From NCBI RefSeq assembly GCF_008831285.2, contig NC_045141.1:23958742-24022741 (forward strand): a DNA stretch of 64,000 bases, read 5' to 3'. Origin of the DNA: Nymphaea colorata. Lineage: Eukaryota > Streptophyta > Magnoliopsida > Nymphaeales > Nymphaeaceae. The translations under genes and the position numbers were made by a program. Shown in pieces: positions 13,477 to 24,082 of this stretch; position 1 is the first letter of the stretch; each line of letters begins with the position of its first letter. The notes under the pieces are model-generated. The model was given only the letters and a program-made list of their open reading frames with translations, was not told where the DNA came from and did no database searches.

Positions 13477-14180
13477 TGATGAAATACGTAAGAATTGTGG
13501 TAGATGCCCCCCCTCGGCACGAGGCTCTGGTGAATCCAAGAAGTGTAGTTTCTCGCCAGAGAAGCCCTTCTAATGACCGTCCTCGACCTAGCAAGACCTT
13601 CCTCCAACTTCTCCCACCTCCTCGTCTCAACACCGCTACCTCTCTTCTTCGCTGCAGGAGGATAGTTACAGTTAGAAAAACTAGCTGGCCATTTCAATTG
13701 ATCAGTGAAAGAAGCTAAAGAGAGATTAATTAGCTGAGTTCGAATTCCTACTGTAATCACCGAAGCATTCGAAATGGTGTTAAGTGTGTCGTTGGGCGTT
13801 GCAGGGGTAGACTAGATGGGAGGCGCAGGCATTGGTGCAGGGGCAAAGTCGGCGGGAGGAACAGCCATGGGTGCAGGAGCAAAATGAGTGGGAGTGGTGG
13901 CAGACATGGTTACAGGGAAGAGATGAAAGAAGGAGAGTCCGAAGGAACTTGTTCCACTGCCATTGTAGGATCGAAAACGGCCACAGAGAGTACGAGCACC
14001 AGCAGGAAAAGAAAGGCTGACAAGGCTCCTCTCATGTTGCTGCATGTGCTTCTGCTTCTCCTTCTTGGAGCTCCGTCAGAGCAACCAACAGTGGCTTGCT
14101 ACCGCAGTTGGTCTGAAAAACTCTTCGCGCCAACACGCGTGGGCGGTACGTTTCAAACCACTTCTTGTATTTGCTGCCAT
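13477..14180 (-). pseudogene. GT47 exostosin-family glycosyltransferase, exon 1 remnant
   Basis: The minus-strand frame from 14180 to 13477 reads as the stem region of plant type II membrane glycosyltransferases of the At3g07620/At5g03795 kind. The diagnostic part is LEEGLARSRTVIRRA followed by VPRGGIYHNSYVFHQ, the conserved border just before the catalytic exons. A GTAAAT donor follows at 13476, where family members have an intron. The frame has in-frame stops at 14076-14078 and 13812-13814, and no catalytic exon is in the window. The intended protein would act in the Golgi on cell-wall polysaccharides. Copia element 2 lies 145 bp downstream, within what would be the intron. Family call from the motif; non-function from the stops and missing exons. 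Confidence 0.75.
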
Positions 14181-14273
14181 TGATCTCCGTCGGAGATCCT
14201 CGTCGCCGGTAAGAATCTCCGAGAGTTCAACCTTCACGGTGGAATTTGAAAGCTTTAAATAACCACTAAGCAT

Positions 14274-15660
14274 CGATGAAGTGTTTGTCTTTCATTTTTC
14301 ACATTTTCTTAAATTAATTCCTTTGTGAACCAGATGGATTCATTTATGTAGTTGGATTTGATAAATAAATTCAGATTTAGTTACTAATCATATTGGTATT
14401 CGGACCGCGATTTAATCACCTAACGAAATCTGAGTTTGACATGGTCCCTTGAATTTTTGAAAAATAAAATTTTACTATTTAACATTTTCAAAAATTATAA
14501 TTTCACCCTTGATAAATTTTGGTAATTATATACCATCCTTGAAAAAATCCTAAAGAATTGTCGAAGAGTCAACCAAGTAAATGACGTCTTTTAACTGACC
14601 CAGTAAATTCAGTCAATTAAAATTTATATTAATTCTTTTTAAACTATACGTTAAAAAACCAAAAGGTGAGGTATATTGATCACGTGGTTGCTGTGAGATA
14701 TTTTAATTGGCAATATTTGATCTTGTTTTACAGCTCATAAAAAGTTAGAATACCTCACCTTTTGATATTATTAGAACCATACACATAAATTTTGGATTTG
14801 TCAACTGGGAACAACTTCTTTGTCAAGCAGTACTACTGTTCGGCTAGGAATCGACTCATATTGCCCTATTTTTGGATTTTATGAGTTTTACAAATAAATT
14901 AATGTATTTTAATATTAATTTTAAGGCCAAGGTTATTGCTAAAATTAGTTGGGTTGATGTTAAATTTTATTAAAATAACATTTATATCAACAAATTGTAT
15001 GTTGACTGATTTTTATTGGTCTCTTTAATTATACAATGTAGGATTATTAATTCTTTTTTAACTATTCAAATTAGTTATTTTTTATTAATATTAAAATTAG
15101 TTAGGTAACTACGTAAGCAATTTTTATGTCCTATATTACAGGGATAAAAACCAGACTGCTTAAATGCAATGATTAGAGTACTTTTCCTTTTTTGCAATCT
15201 AAACTTACTTACTGCTATAGTCTCATGAATAAATTGATGAGAAACATACATGAAGTTAATTATTTTTTAAATTAATCATGTATTGATAAAACATAAAATT
15301 GAGTGGCTAATATAACATCCAAATTTTAACCATGGAAAAATCTTCATTGTTTGTAAAAACAACTAAAAATAAAACATGTTTTATATCAAGTTAGTTTTTA
15401 TAAATATATTATGATGATTTTATTTTAGCAAAAAATTAGAGAGTCTAGTTTTTATCCCTAACCTATGGGCCTGTAATCTACCAATTTTCCTTATATTTTA
15501 TATTGGATCTATAAATTTGTGAAAGGACGCTTTATGTGCATTTAGAATGTAGATATGTTAATTTCTTGTGCTCCTTTTAAATTATGAAACAGTTGCAATT
15601 TTTTGTTATCTTCTCAGTCGATTTAACAAAAAAAAAAACATTCTAAGAAATATATTTATA
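14274..15660. other. AT-rich intergenic stretch
   Basis: Strongly AT-rich DNA with no gene I can support. A pair of matching short segments, AAGGTGAGGTAT (about 14663) and its inverse ATACCTCACCTTTTG (about 14750), forms an imperfect hairpin of roughly 110 bp. Confidence 0.5.
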
Positions 15661-16313
15661 TGGGACATCCGAGGCTTGATGGAAAGGATCAACAAGGATG
15701 TGTTCGTGGGTCAAGTGGTGATGAGCCCGATGGCGACAGCCCTGGTGGAATTGGGCTCCACCGATGGCTTCAGGATCCTCTCTGTAGCTTGATCATCGCC
15801 ATTAAAAGCCGATTTGTTGATGAGATCCACCAAAGCAAGGAGCTCCCCAAGATGGCCATGGATTCAAAAGACCAGGGGTGGAAATCGGCTGCTTTGGATT
15901 GTATTATGGAGATTGGGTACTTTCGCAGAAAGGAGACAATCAAGGCCCTGATGGAGGAGGATCAGGTGAGGAAGCTGGTGCTCTTGCAGAGGTCGAAATC
16001 TCGTGGGCATGGTGAAGAGAAAGAACTGGACAGTGCGAGTGGTGAAGAAATGTAGGATTTCTCAACTCCTTATGGAGATGGTGGCGATGGAGGGTCTCCT
16101 TCTGTGAAGGAGGATGAGGGGCGGTTGGAGAGACACCCATTTGATGGGTGTGTGACCAAGTTTGCTATACAGTTAAAGGTGGGGTAGGGGCTGAGGCAGA
16201 GGGAGAAGAGGACCTTCAAGCTGGAGGTGCTGAGGAGGGTGAGAGAGGCGGTGAACCCCGACGCCGAGGCTGCTACCATTATTGCTGAGGTCTTGTGTGG
16301 AGCCTCGCCATGA
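15661..16313 (+). pseudogene. ARM-repeat superfamily protein, broken copy
   Basis: The plus-strand reading resembles the C-terminal part of a plant armadillo-repeat protein. It runs from [15 protein letters not shown] through [20 protein letters not shown], then [18 protein letters not shown], then ERHPFDGCVTKFAIQL and EAATIIAEVLCGASP, ending at a natural stop (16311-16313). It is disabled: one frame change near 15790 and in-frame stops at about 16052 and 16186. No intron is visible. The coding look and GC content contrast with AT-rich flanks. I recognise the family pattern from memory; its exact cellular role is not established by anything here. Confidence 0.65.
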
Positions 16314-17276
16314 ACTTTGGTGGTGGTGATGGAGAAGGAGGTGTCCGGTCGCCAGCGGCCGGTGGGTGGTTAAGGTAATTTTTTTCTGCATATATGTCAA
16401 AGTGAGAGTGTTGTGTAATTGTAGCTTCAGAATTATCTATATCTGTAAAATGATTTTAATTATTAGAGGATTTGCCATTTGCATTTTTTTTTTTCGTTGA
16501 ATTGCATCTTCGACATGTGCAGCGGTGAAGGAGTCGTCTCTCCTCTTGCTTTTTGTACATGTCAGGTTCTTTTGGAAATGCACTTTTTGTTTTCTTTGGA
16601 CATGAACTATGAAAGTTAGTGCTTTTGGGAGCTAGAAGGTCTCTTGCAAAAGATGATTATAAGCACTCATTAACATTCCATACCATTTTGTACAAAATGT
16701 GGACATAAATCTGGGTCATCAAAACAATAAAATCTATCTACCTAAAGTAGCGTTTTGATTTGAAAATAAGATCTAAAGAGTCAATAACATCCTTTTAAGC
16801 ATATAAAACTCACTTTTGGGTTGATTTCCATAGTGTAAGACATAAGGATTAGTAAAGTTTGAGTTAAAATAATAAGTGGTTGTTATGTATATATATGCTC
16901 TGTTTATTTTTTCTGTATTTCATATTGATATAGACCTAGACCCATTTGTACAGGATTTGTATTTTTACTGAATTAGTTTTTTGTTCAAGTTACCAAACAA
17001 GAACATCATTCATCTAAATCCAAACAGTTCTAGTGAGAGTAAAGGTGAAATTGGAAGCACATACGCAGACAAAATATGACTATGTGCATACATGTGTGTG
17101 TGAGAGAGAGAGGGGGGAGAGAGAGAGAGAGAAAGAAGGGGGAGAGAGAGAGAGAGTACTGAATTTAACATATTAATGTACTCATTTTATTACATGATGA
17201 TACATAGCATCATAAGTATGATTCGGTTAATGGGCACCAACATGGTTGAAAGTGGGAACAACGATTGGTGGTTTGT
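16314..17276. other. Intergenic stretch with GA microsatellite
   Basis: No gene seen. A GA-rich microsatellite with short G-runs lies at 17100-17157. Confidence 0.55.
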
Positions 17277-17545
17277 TTAGGCAGTCTGGATGGGTTCGGC
17301 AATGGGAGGGTAGACACGGTCCATGAACTCATGCTCCAAAACACCAATGACATCTTCATATTCGTACATGCACTGAGAGACTCTCACAATGTTGAGAGCC
17401 ACGTTCATGTAGGAATGAAAGAAGGAGGTTTGTTGTTGTTGTTGTTGAGCCAAGAACAACTCCTTGTTCAGTCACATCCATGCATCCCTTAGCAAGTCCC
17501 TTATGTGCTGTCGTGTTTGCTCCTTCGCTACCCTTGTCCCGTTCC
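17277..17545 (-). pseudogene. Terpene synthase, last-exon remnant
   Basis: The minus-strand frame matches the C-terminal exon of plant terpene synthases: AKEQTRQHIRDLLRDAWM, a stop, then SFFHSYMNVALNIVRVSQCM, YEYED, and the closing DRVYPPIAEPI. Functional members make mono- or sesquiterpenes. The DDXXD and NSE/DTE metal-binding motifs lie in earlier exons, none of which is present. One in-frame TGA (17472-17474) interrupts it, and a Gln run from CAA repeats replaces the usual linker. The upstream end is cut by an LTR-like repeat at about 17546. It is a single exon, so a DNA-level fragment rather than a retrocopy. Confidence 0.78.
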
Positions 17546-17691
17546 GTTAATGATAAGGTTGAAAGACAACTGTTTTAAAGAGATTTAAGGAAAGAATCTC
17601 CACAAGATCAATCAAAATTAATGATAAAGGAAAAAAAAAATCCACAAAAATCATATTTACTTTCTCAAATTTATCGTTGCCAAAATTATAG
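17546..17691 (+). repeat. Truncated LTR copy of the TRIM-like element
   Basis: The segment from TGATAAGGTTGAAAGACAAC to ATTATAG is about 85-90 percent like the start of the LTR at 17692, and ends where that LTR begins. It looks like an older LTR copy into which the element at 17692 inserted. Confidence 0.7.
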
Positions 17692-18460
17692 TGTTAACGA
17701 TAAGGTTGAAAGACAACCGTTCTAAAGAAATTGAAGGAAAAAATCTCAGCAAAATCAATCAAATTTAATGATAAATAAAAAAGAAAATCTTTTCGCAAAA
17801 ATCAGATTTAGTTTCTCATGTTTATCGTTGTCAAGATTATAAGAACTTCAACTATTTAAGCTCGTTCTATGCATTGTGTAACTAAGGCTCATGGTGACCT
17901 TCCATGGTGAAAAACCATGCACGTTTAATAAAAATAATCTTTTCATTGCTGGTTTTTATTTGTTTTGCTTTTTTTTTTTTTAACTTGGTATCAGAGCAGG
18001 ATGCTTGACGAAAAGGAATGAAGCCCATAAGTGGCCGGCAGATGACCAAATACATCGTTATCTTCTTCACCAAAGCAAAGACTCGATCCTGTGAAGAAAG
18101 TCTTGATGAATCAAACTTAGGTTTTCTGAATCATTGCCAAAGCACGATCTACCTTAACAAAAAATTTCATGAAGCAAATTTGGGCTGGCCGAAACACTGC
18201 CAAAGAGATGGCATGATCACCTTTTACAAAGTTTTGCAGCAAACATGGACTCCTGGATTCATTGTCCAGTTTGAGAGAAGATGTTAACGATAAGGTTGAA
18301 AGTCAACTCCCAGCTAAATCAATCAAAATTAATGATAAAGGAAAAATAAAATCTTTCCACAAAAATCAGATTTAATTTTCTATGTTTATCGTTGCCAAGA
18401 TTATAGGAACTTCAACTATTTAAGCTTGTTCTATGCATCATGTAATCATGTAACTATTTA
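17692..18460 (+). mobile_element. TRIM-like small LTR element (fossil)
   Basis: Two LTR copies both begin TGTTAACGATAAGGTTGAAAG, at 17692 and 18282. The left one is followed by a primer-binding site (TGGTATCAGAGC, 17986-17997), and a short purine run (GAGAGAAG) precedes the right one. The internal part is only about 285 bp and holds no gag or pol, which is the layout of terminal-repeat retrotransposons in miniature. It would depend on enzymes from another element. The right LTR matches for about 170 bp and then differs. LTR identity of roughly 85 percent suggests considerable age. Confidence 0.72.
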
Positions 18461-19090
18461 AGCTTGTTGATTATCAATTATGATTTGGTGATTATGATTC
18501 ATTTAGGATATTTTTTGGCATGGTACCTTGCTCGAGAATTATGATATTTTGAGAATATAGCGTTAATATGCCAACACTCGGTTGTCTTATTTCTGAAAAC
18601 AATAAAAGAAAAAACAAACTATGTAGCTATTACTGCAAATGAAAATAATTGTTACAAAATATTTTCTAACTTTTACTATATTGAACTGTACAAGATCTGT
18701 TGGTTGATACGCAGGAATCTCTTGAACAGCGGATATAATTCATGTATCTTTCCAACAAAGGATTTACAAATTCTTTGTGAACCATGTGCATTTGGGTTTG
18801 GAAGTTTATGTAGTAAGACAATTTATCATTCTTATCTTAATGAGCTGCTCAACCATTTAATTAGAGGTTGCGTATTTTTATCGTTTCCATCTTTATGGTT
18901 TCTGCTTTTGAACTTGTAGCCATTTCTTTCTTTCTTTTTCTTTTTAGTCTATATGCCATCCACTTTTTAGAGAGAGAAAGAGAGGGAGGTGGCAACTGCC
19001 ATGACTCATCCTGAACTTATTCTGATTACCTCCCAAAAAGGACTCCTCTTGTTTCTTTGACAAGCCCCAACCAGCAATCAGCAGCCAAAG
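18461..19090. other. Intergenic stretch
   Basis: AT-rich DNA between the TRIM-like element and the foldback element. A short open frame at 18704-18919 has no recognisable product. A GA-rich run lies at 18971-18988. Confidence 0.5.
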
Positions 19091-19470
19091 AGGGGCGTGA
19101 AGATTGCCTTTGGTACTTTAGTTCCATGCATAAACAAACAAACATGAAACTGAAAGTTCTTAGAACTATAAGTCCATTCCATTAAACAAAATGAGGTAAT
19201 ACGAAATATAAAACAAAACTTTCACATTTCAAGAACCTGGTACTAAAAAAAGGGGTCTCCTTTTTGCAATTATAGAAAAAAAATCAGGTTTAAAAAGTGA
19301 AAATTTCCTAAAATTTTGAAGACCCATAGTTGGATAGGAGCAATTGTGTTATGCTTTTATGCGTCATGCTCCATTACTTTCCTCCCCGAATGGTAATGTT
19401 GTTTCAACTTCTCCACTCATATGTAAACATTGTTTCTTCTCATGTTTATTTATTGTGTAAGTAAGTTTAA
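19091..19470 (+). repeat. Foldback arm 1
   Basis: Direct-orientation arm. It contains TTTCACATTTCAAGAACCTG and GTTGGATAGGAGCAATTGTG, both found inverted in arm 2 and direct in the third copy at 22865. Confidence 0.85.
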
Positions 19471-20537
19471 TTTGTCCATATGTAGGCTTTAACAAAGCAT
19501 ACCTCAATTTATTGCACCCTCACTTACTACAAAATTGGTTAGAGAGAGTTGTTTCATTTCAAGTTTCTTTAACATAATTAACAAGAACTTGAAAAAAGTG
19601 GGATAGAGGCAAGGAATGGACAGGAAAAGTTCATGATTATGCAAGCACTGGAAGAAAAAAACATAGATGAAAGTACTTCGCTTTTCGAAATAAATGTTTG
19701 TTGGAGCGGGGGACATGTCTGCCTCTTCTGTGTGTCAAAGGCCCATCTTGTTCGTGCTACGGAGTTCCAGTACACCTTAAATTCACAGTTGAGCACAGAT
19801 TTCAAGGTTTTATTAGAAATCAACAGTCTGAATTGCTAGGATTTATGTTTCTAAGTAATTGAACACACAAAGTGATACGGCAAGGAGAATCGGTGCCGTA
19901 AAAATAATCAGTATTTTGTTGGGGAGAGACTATATGATATTAATCTGGAAAAGAAATGAGATGGGAGGTAACAGGAGATTTTTTATGAAAAAAAGCATTT
20001 CTATTAACAGTTTATCACCTTGGACTTCCAGTCCAGAGTCAACTCAATCAAATCAAACACGATTAGCTAGGTGATGAGTATTTATATTCATGGCTAATCA
20101 TTTAAGTAGAAAGAAAGTCATTCAAAGAAGAAGAAGAAGAAGAGAATCCCTCCGTTTAACGATTCGAGGCTGATGATTTCCATGATTAAGAATGAATTTG
20201 ATATAAGGCTTCATGTGGTTCCATTTTTATGAAGAGATCCCAAGAAAAGTGGCGTGCTGCCGTCTTGGTTTGAAACTTTGATCCGTCATTTGTCTCGTGG
20301 GGTCTTTCAAGCAGAATAATAAGAGCGTCCATGGATTGGACTTGGGAGGTCTACAGTTCAATATGACTCATTCAAAACTAGTTTCTATAGCTCAAGGGCT
20401 GGGGTTTGAAATACTCCTCCTATATGGCTCAAGGGTTGGGGTTTGAGCTAACATAGAACTAATAAAGATGGGCTTTCCTTGCATAAATGATTTTGATCGT
20501 GCTCGGTCTCACTTACGCAATAAATAAATAAATAAAT

Positions 20538-20918
20538 AAAACTTACTTACACAATAAATAAACATGAGAAGAAACAAAGTTTACATATGAGTGGAGAAGT
20601 TGAAACAACATTTACCATTCGGGGAGGAAAGTAATGGAGCATGACGCATAAAAGCATAACACAATTGCTCCTATCCAACTACGGGTCTTCAAAATTTTAG
20701 GAAATTTTCAATTTTAAACCTGATTTTTTTCTATAATTGCAGAAAGGAGACCCCTTTTTTTAGTACCAGGTTCTTGAAATGTGAAAGTTTTGTTTTATAT
20801 TTCGTATTACCTCATTTTGTTCAATGAAATGGAATTATAGTTCTAAGAACTTTCAGTTTCATGTTTGTTTGTTTATGCATGCAACTAAAGTACCAAAGGC
20901 AATCTTCACGCCCCCTCC
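20538..20918 (-). repeat. Foldback arm 2 (inverted)
   Basis: Inverted copy of 19091-19470. Differences are few single bases and small length changes in A/T runs, so the two arms diverged little or were homogenised. Confidence 0.85.
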
Positions 20919-21029
20919 GTAACCCTATAAGTGGCACCGTGAAAAGGGCGAAAAAAATTTTCCCTTGCGGCTTTGGGCCTTTTTCGTCTTATTGTATCAA
21001 GTCGACGTCCGGCGCCTTAATTCCCGGCC

Positions 21030-21166
21030 ATGGCTGGTGCTTCGCCGGCTTCCGGCGAACAAATGGTTGTAAATAGTCCGCAAGGGAACACGGACGTGCC
21101 CCTCAGGGGTCTGAAGACTCTGAACAAGCCCAAGTGCTCCAAGTGTGGGAACGTCGCTCGGTCGCA
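21030..21166 (+). pseudogene. Exon-1-like fragment of a plant CxxC-GNVARS protein
   Basis: From the ATG at 21030 the frame encodes MAGASPASGEQ, then LRGLKTLNKPKCSKCGNVARS, and meets a GTAAGA donor at 21167. The CxKCGNVARSR block begins a cysteine-rich zinc-binding-like region in a plant protein family I know only as uncharacterised. The following CPYQSCKSCC-type part is not found downstream. It is probably a displaced first exon. If unspliced, the frame stops right after the donor. Confidence 0.45.
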
Positions 21167-21317
21167 GTAAGATGGGCGCCTCTGTCTCTCTCTGGTAAAT
21201 TCTTTCCTTAGTGGTTTTTGATCAGCTGGTAAGAGGTAAGCTTATATATAGACACTCAATGTACACTCTTCATCTCTTCAGAACATCTTCTCTTCATCTC
21301 TTCAGAGCATTAGAGCA

Positions 21318-21720
21318 ATGGACCAGAGGAACCAGAGGATGTATCGACAGGTACAGGGAGCGTTGCTGGCTTCCTTCTCCCTCAACAAAAAGGTTTGCAA
21401 CGTCAAGGTCGGTGAGCATACTGAAGTATTGGAGAGGACTGACTGGAGAACCCAAGTCCAACATGAGCTTGCTAGGCTGGACTTCAACACGGTGCAGACC
21501 ATCCACCACAGTGGGTACAAGTCATTCCTCTGCTTTTGTATGTGTCACATTATTGCTGGTTTTCATATTTGCCATAGTCCTTTGTTTTGGGTGTTTGCAG
21601 GTGGCAGAGGGAAACGGCCTTCTCTCATTCCTCCCTGAAGGTGGATGTCAACATTGCGACTATCTTCTACAAGATTTGGCGGTGGTGCTTTGGAGCGTGA
21701 TCTATCAACCATGCTGGTGG
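21318..21720 (+). pseudogene. Unrecognised coding-like fragments
   Basis: An open frame from 21318 (MDQRNQRMYRQVQG, later LNKKVCNVKVGEHTEVLER) is followed, after a possible intron ending TTTGCAG at 21600, by SHSSLKVDVNIATIFYKI. The composition looks coding and two exons are suggested, but I do not recognise the family. It sits between foldback arms 2 and 3, next to other exon-sized fragments. Confidence 0.35.
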
Positions 21721-21753
21721 GCAACCGAATCCTACTTGATGCTATGTTCATAA

Positions 21754-21962
21754 TAAATTTAGTTCAGTACTCTCTCTTTGTCTCTTCTGCACTGTTCTGG
21801 TTGTCTTTCTCGACGTTAATAAATTTAGTTCATTACTCTCTCTCTCTCTCTCTGTCTTTCTCTGCACTGCTCTGGTTGTCTCTCTCTCTCTTTCTCTATC
21901 TCTATGCACTGCTCTGGTTGTCTCTCTCTCGTTCTCTATCTCTATGCACTGCTCTGGTTGTG
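21754..21962 (+). repeat. CT-rich minisatellite
   Basis: The unit built on GCACTGCTCTGGTTGTCTCT is repeated about four times, with CT runs of variable length between copies. AATAAATTTAGTTCA also occurs twice, at 21754 and 21818. Confidence 0.8.
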
Positions 21963-22864
21963 ATACGCGCGTGATGTGTACATACGATTGTCGATGTGTA
22001 CATAGATTTCATTGTTAATTTTTGCCCCATACTTCAAAAATCTGCCACATTAAATAAAAAGAAAAGAGGTATGATGCCACATTAAATAATTTTTGAGACT
22101 TTCTGCTAGGGTACTTGAATTTGAAACTGAAAGCTATTTTACAGAATGTTCACTGCAACAAAATAGGACATTTGCATTTTAATCATTATGCATGTGTTTC
22201 GTTTCCAAAAAATGGGCTTAAGTTCAGATTTTGCAATTCCTATTACGTGTGTGGCTGGAGTTCTGTTCCAGAGATCCCTTTCGATTCGGCTTACAGTGGT
22301 CGAGGAAGAGGTGGAACGTCCAGGGACTGTTGGGGAAGAAATGACTCGGTGAAGACCGAGCCGTTTCGATTCGATATTTGTTCACAAGAGTACTGCTGAC
22401 CCCTAACATTGTTCACCCTAGGACCATCCGACTCCATTGGCACCGATTTAATCAATTCTGATTCGAGTCGTCAACACCGTGTACATCCATGTCGGTTCAC
22501 CATTGGTTTTTTTGTTTTTCTCTTCCTGAGAAAAAAAAAGCCACTGAAATCGATCATTTTCGTATGTCCAATCAACACTTCGGCTTATAGTGGTCAGTCG
22601 TCATCTTTCTATGCAGAAAATCTTGCTATCCACACGAATGATGTACAACACGTCATCGGTGAATGGCCATCCGTGTTGATCTTGAGATAGAGTCTGATCA
22701 CCCTGGATTTGATTTAAGTAGCGCTTTCCCTCAATTCTTGAAATTTGAAAATATCCATGGATTCAAGATCTTCATTCATTCTGCATCATGCACCTCAAAT
22801 CGATCGGAGAAGGCCACGGGTTTTCAGATGAATCCGTGCAGTATTTTCAAACAAAAATACTACG
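21963..22864. other. Intergenic stretch
   Basis: No gene seen. Short open frames at 22115-22399 and 22409-22690 show no recognisable motif. Confidence 0.5.
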
Positions 22865-23150
22865 AACAAACATGAAACTGAAAGTTCTTAGAACTATAAG
22901 TCCATTCCATTAAACAAAATGAGGTAATACGAAATATAAAACAAAACTTTCACATTTCAAGAACCTGGTACTAAAAAAAGGGGTCTCCTTTTTGCAATTA
23001 TAGAAAAAAATCAGGTTTAAAAAGTGAAAATTTCCTAAAATTTTGAAGACCCACAGTTGGATAGGAGCAATTGTGTTATGCTTTTATGGCATACCTCAAT
23101 TTATTGCGCCCTCACTTACTACAAAATTGGTTAGAGAGAGTTGTTTCATT
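22865..23150 (+). repeat. Third foldback-arm copy with internal deletion
   Basis: A direct copy of 19136-19556 that lacks about 135 bp (equivalent to 19361-19496). After the gap it continues with CATACCTCAATTTATTGC and TTGGTTAGAGAGAGTTG, so it copies both arm 1 and part of the element interior. It probably derives from an independent, deleted insertion or from a rearrangement. Confidence 0.85.
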
Positions 23151-23804
23151 ATTACGCACTATAAGTTGGAAAAGGCTAAGAGAAAGAAATGGCGGAAGCC
23201 CACGGATCCCGTTGTTCCTCTCTCAGGCGGTATTTCTAAGACCATGTGAGTTAAATCGACCTGCTTAATTAAAACCCATTGGCAAGCTGAAAGAAAAAGA
23301 AAAATACCTTTAGTTCAAAGTTTCATGAAAAATTACCATGGAACATACTTTTTTAGACAGGTCCTGTACAACTATTTACTTGTGAACCGAGAACAATATG
23401 AATGGTATTGCTCTTAAAGTCTCAGATGAAAACCAACTCGTTATCAAGTTCCTAAGGTTTTTGAGGGGCTATGTTGGATGTGAGCTGATACAAACACATG
23501 CTTTTGTGATGTTCTGTTCTAGTATATAGTAAGGCAGCGATAAAACTTGACCTCATTCCCCATAAGACTCTCTAAGGAACTCCTCCTCCTCCTATGATCT
23601 CCCTAATTTAAGAAGGAACGACCATGCACATTTGGGGTCCTGGACTGTACACTCAGCCAAAGACTTTGCTTGAGAGAACAATAAAACCTTGATCGACTGA
23701 AAAGGAAAGATGCAAAAGGACTTGAATGAAATATCTGCTGCATTGTTAGCTCCTTATTAACACTAGAAAATGTGTGCCATTCTTCAGCAAAAAACAGAAA
23801 TTAC
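23151..23804. other. Intergenic stretch with a short coding-like segment
   Basis: The plus-strand segment 23155-23249 reads HYKLEKAKRKKWRKPTDP then VVPLSGGISKTM and stop. It looks like a displaced C-terminal exon of unknown family. The remainder, up to the CDC48C exons, holds nothing I can name. Confidence 0.35.
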
Positions 23805-24076
23805 CTCATAATCTTCTGGATGCCTAATTCGTCCCACAATGTAAAGCTCGAAATCCCTCCTCAATGAATGCATACCACCAATATCATCCCATGTTTTTTC
23901 AGGTATGGCAGAAAACCCTTCTCTTTTAGATGAAGGTTGAACCACTGCAGATGCTTCCTGGAAACATCCAGACATGAACAATTGTGAACAAGCAAGTTAA
24001 AAGTTAAAACTAACCCACCAGGCGACACTAAAAAAGAGAAAATGATGTACCTGCTGTCCATACTCACTGGTATCAA
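23805..24076 (-). pseudogene. CDC48C: CDC48C/NVL-type AAA ATPase, two-exon fragment
   Basis: Two exons on the minus strand, 24076-24051 and 23957-23805, have intact GT-AG borders and compatible phase. They encode DTSEYGQQ, then VVQPSSKREGFSAIPEKTWD, then DDIGGMHSLRRDFELYIVGR and IRHPEDYE. This is the linker and start of the second AAA domain in plant CDC48C, the NVL-like ATPase linked to ribosome maturation. The Walker A exon that should follow directly is missing, as are all other domains. No disabling change occurs within the two exons. It could be a captured fragment, or part of a rearranged gene whose other exons lie far away. Confidence 0.75.
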
Positions 24077-24082
24077 CTGAAA

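Larger units (their letters stand above)
19091..20918. mobile_element. Foldback element with long inverted arms
   Basis: Two arms of about 380 bp, 19091-19470 and 20538-20918, are near-perfect inverted copies of each other and enclose about 1.07 kb. Outer ends read GGGGCGTGAAGATTGCC. This is the architecture of foldback or long-TIR Mutator-like DNA transposons. No transposase is encoded, and I could not see a clear target duplication, so the class is inferred. The centre holds a short open frame (19633-19839) of unknown meaning. Confidence 0.65.

Noticed and set aside
18018-18287. 89-codon frame inside the TRIM-like element
   Set aside because: No gag, pol or other motif. It lies in the internal non-coding part of a small LTR element and runs into the 3' LTR.
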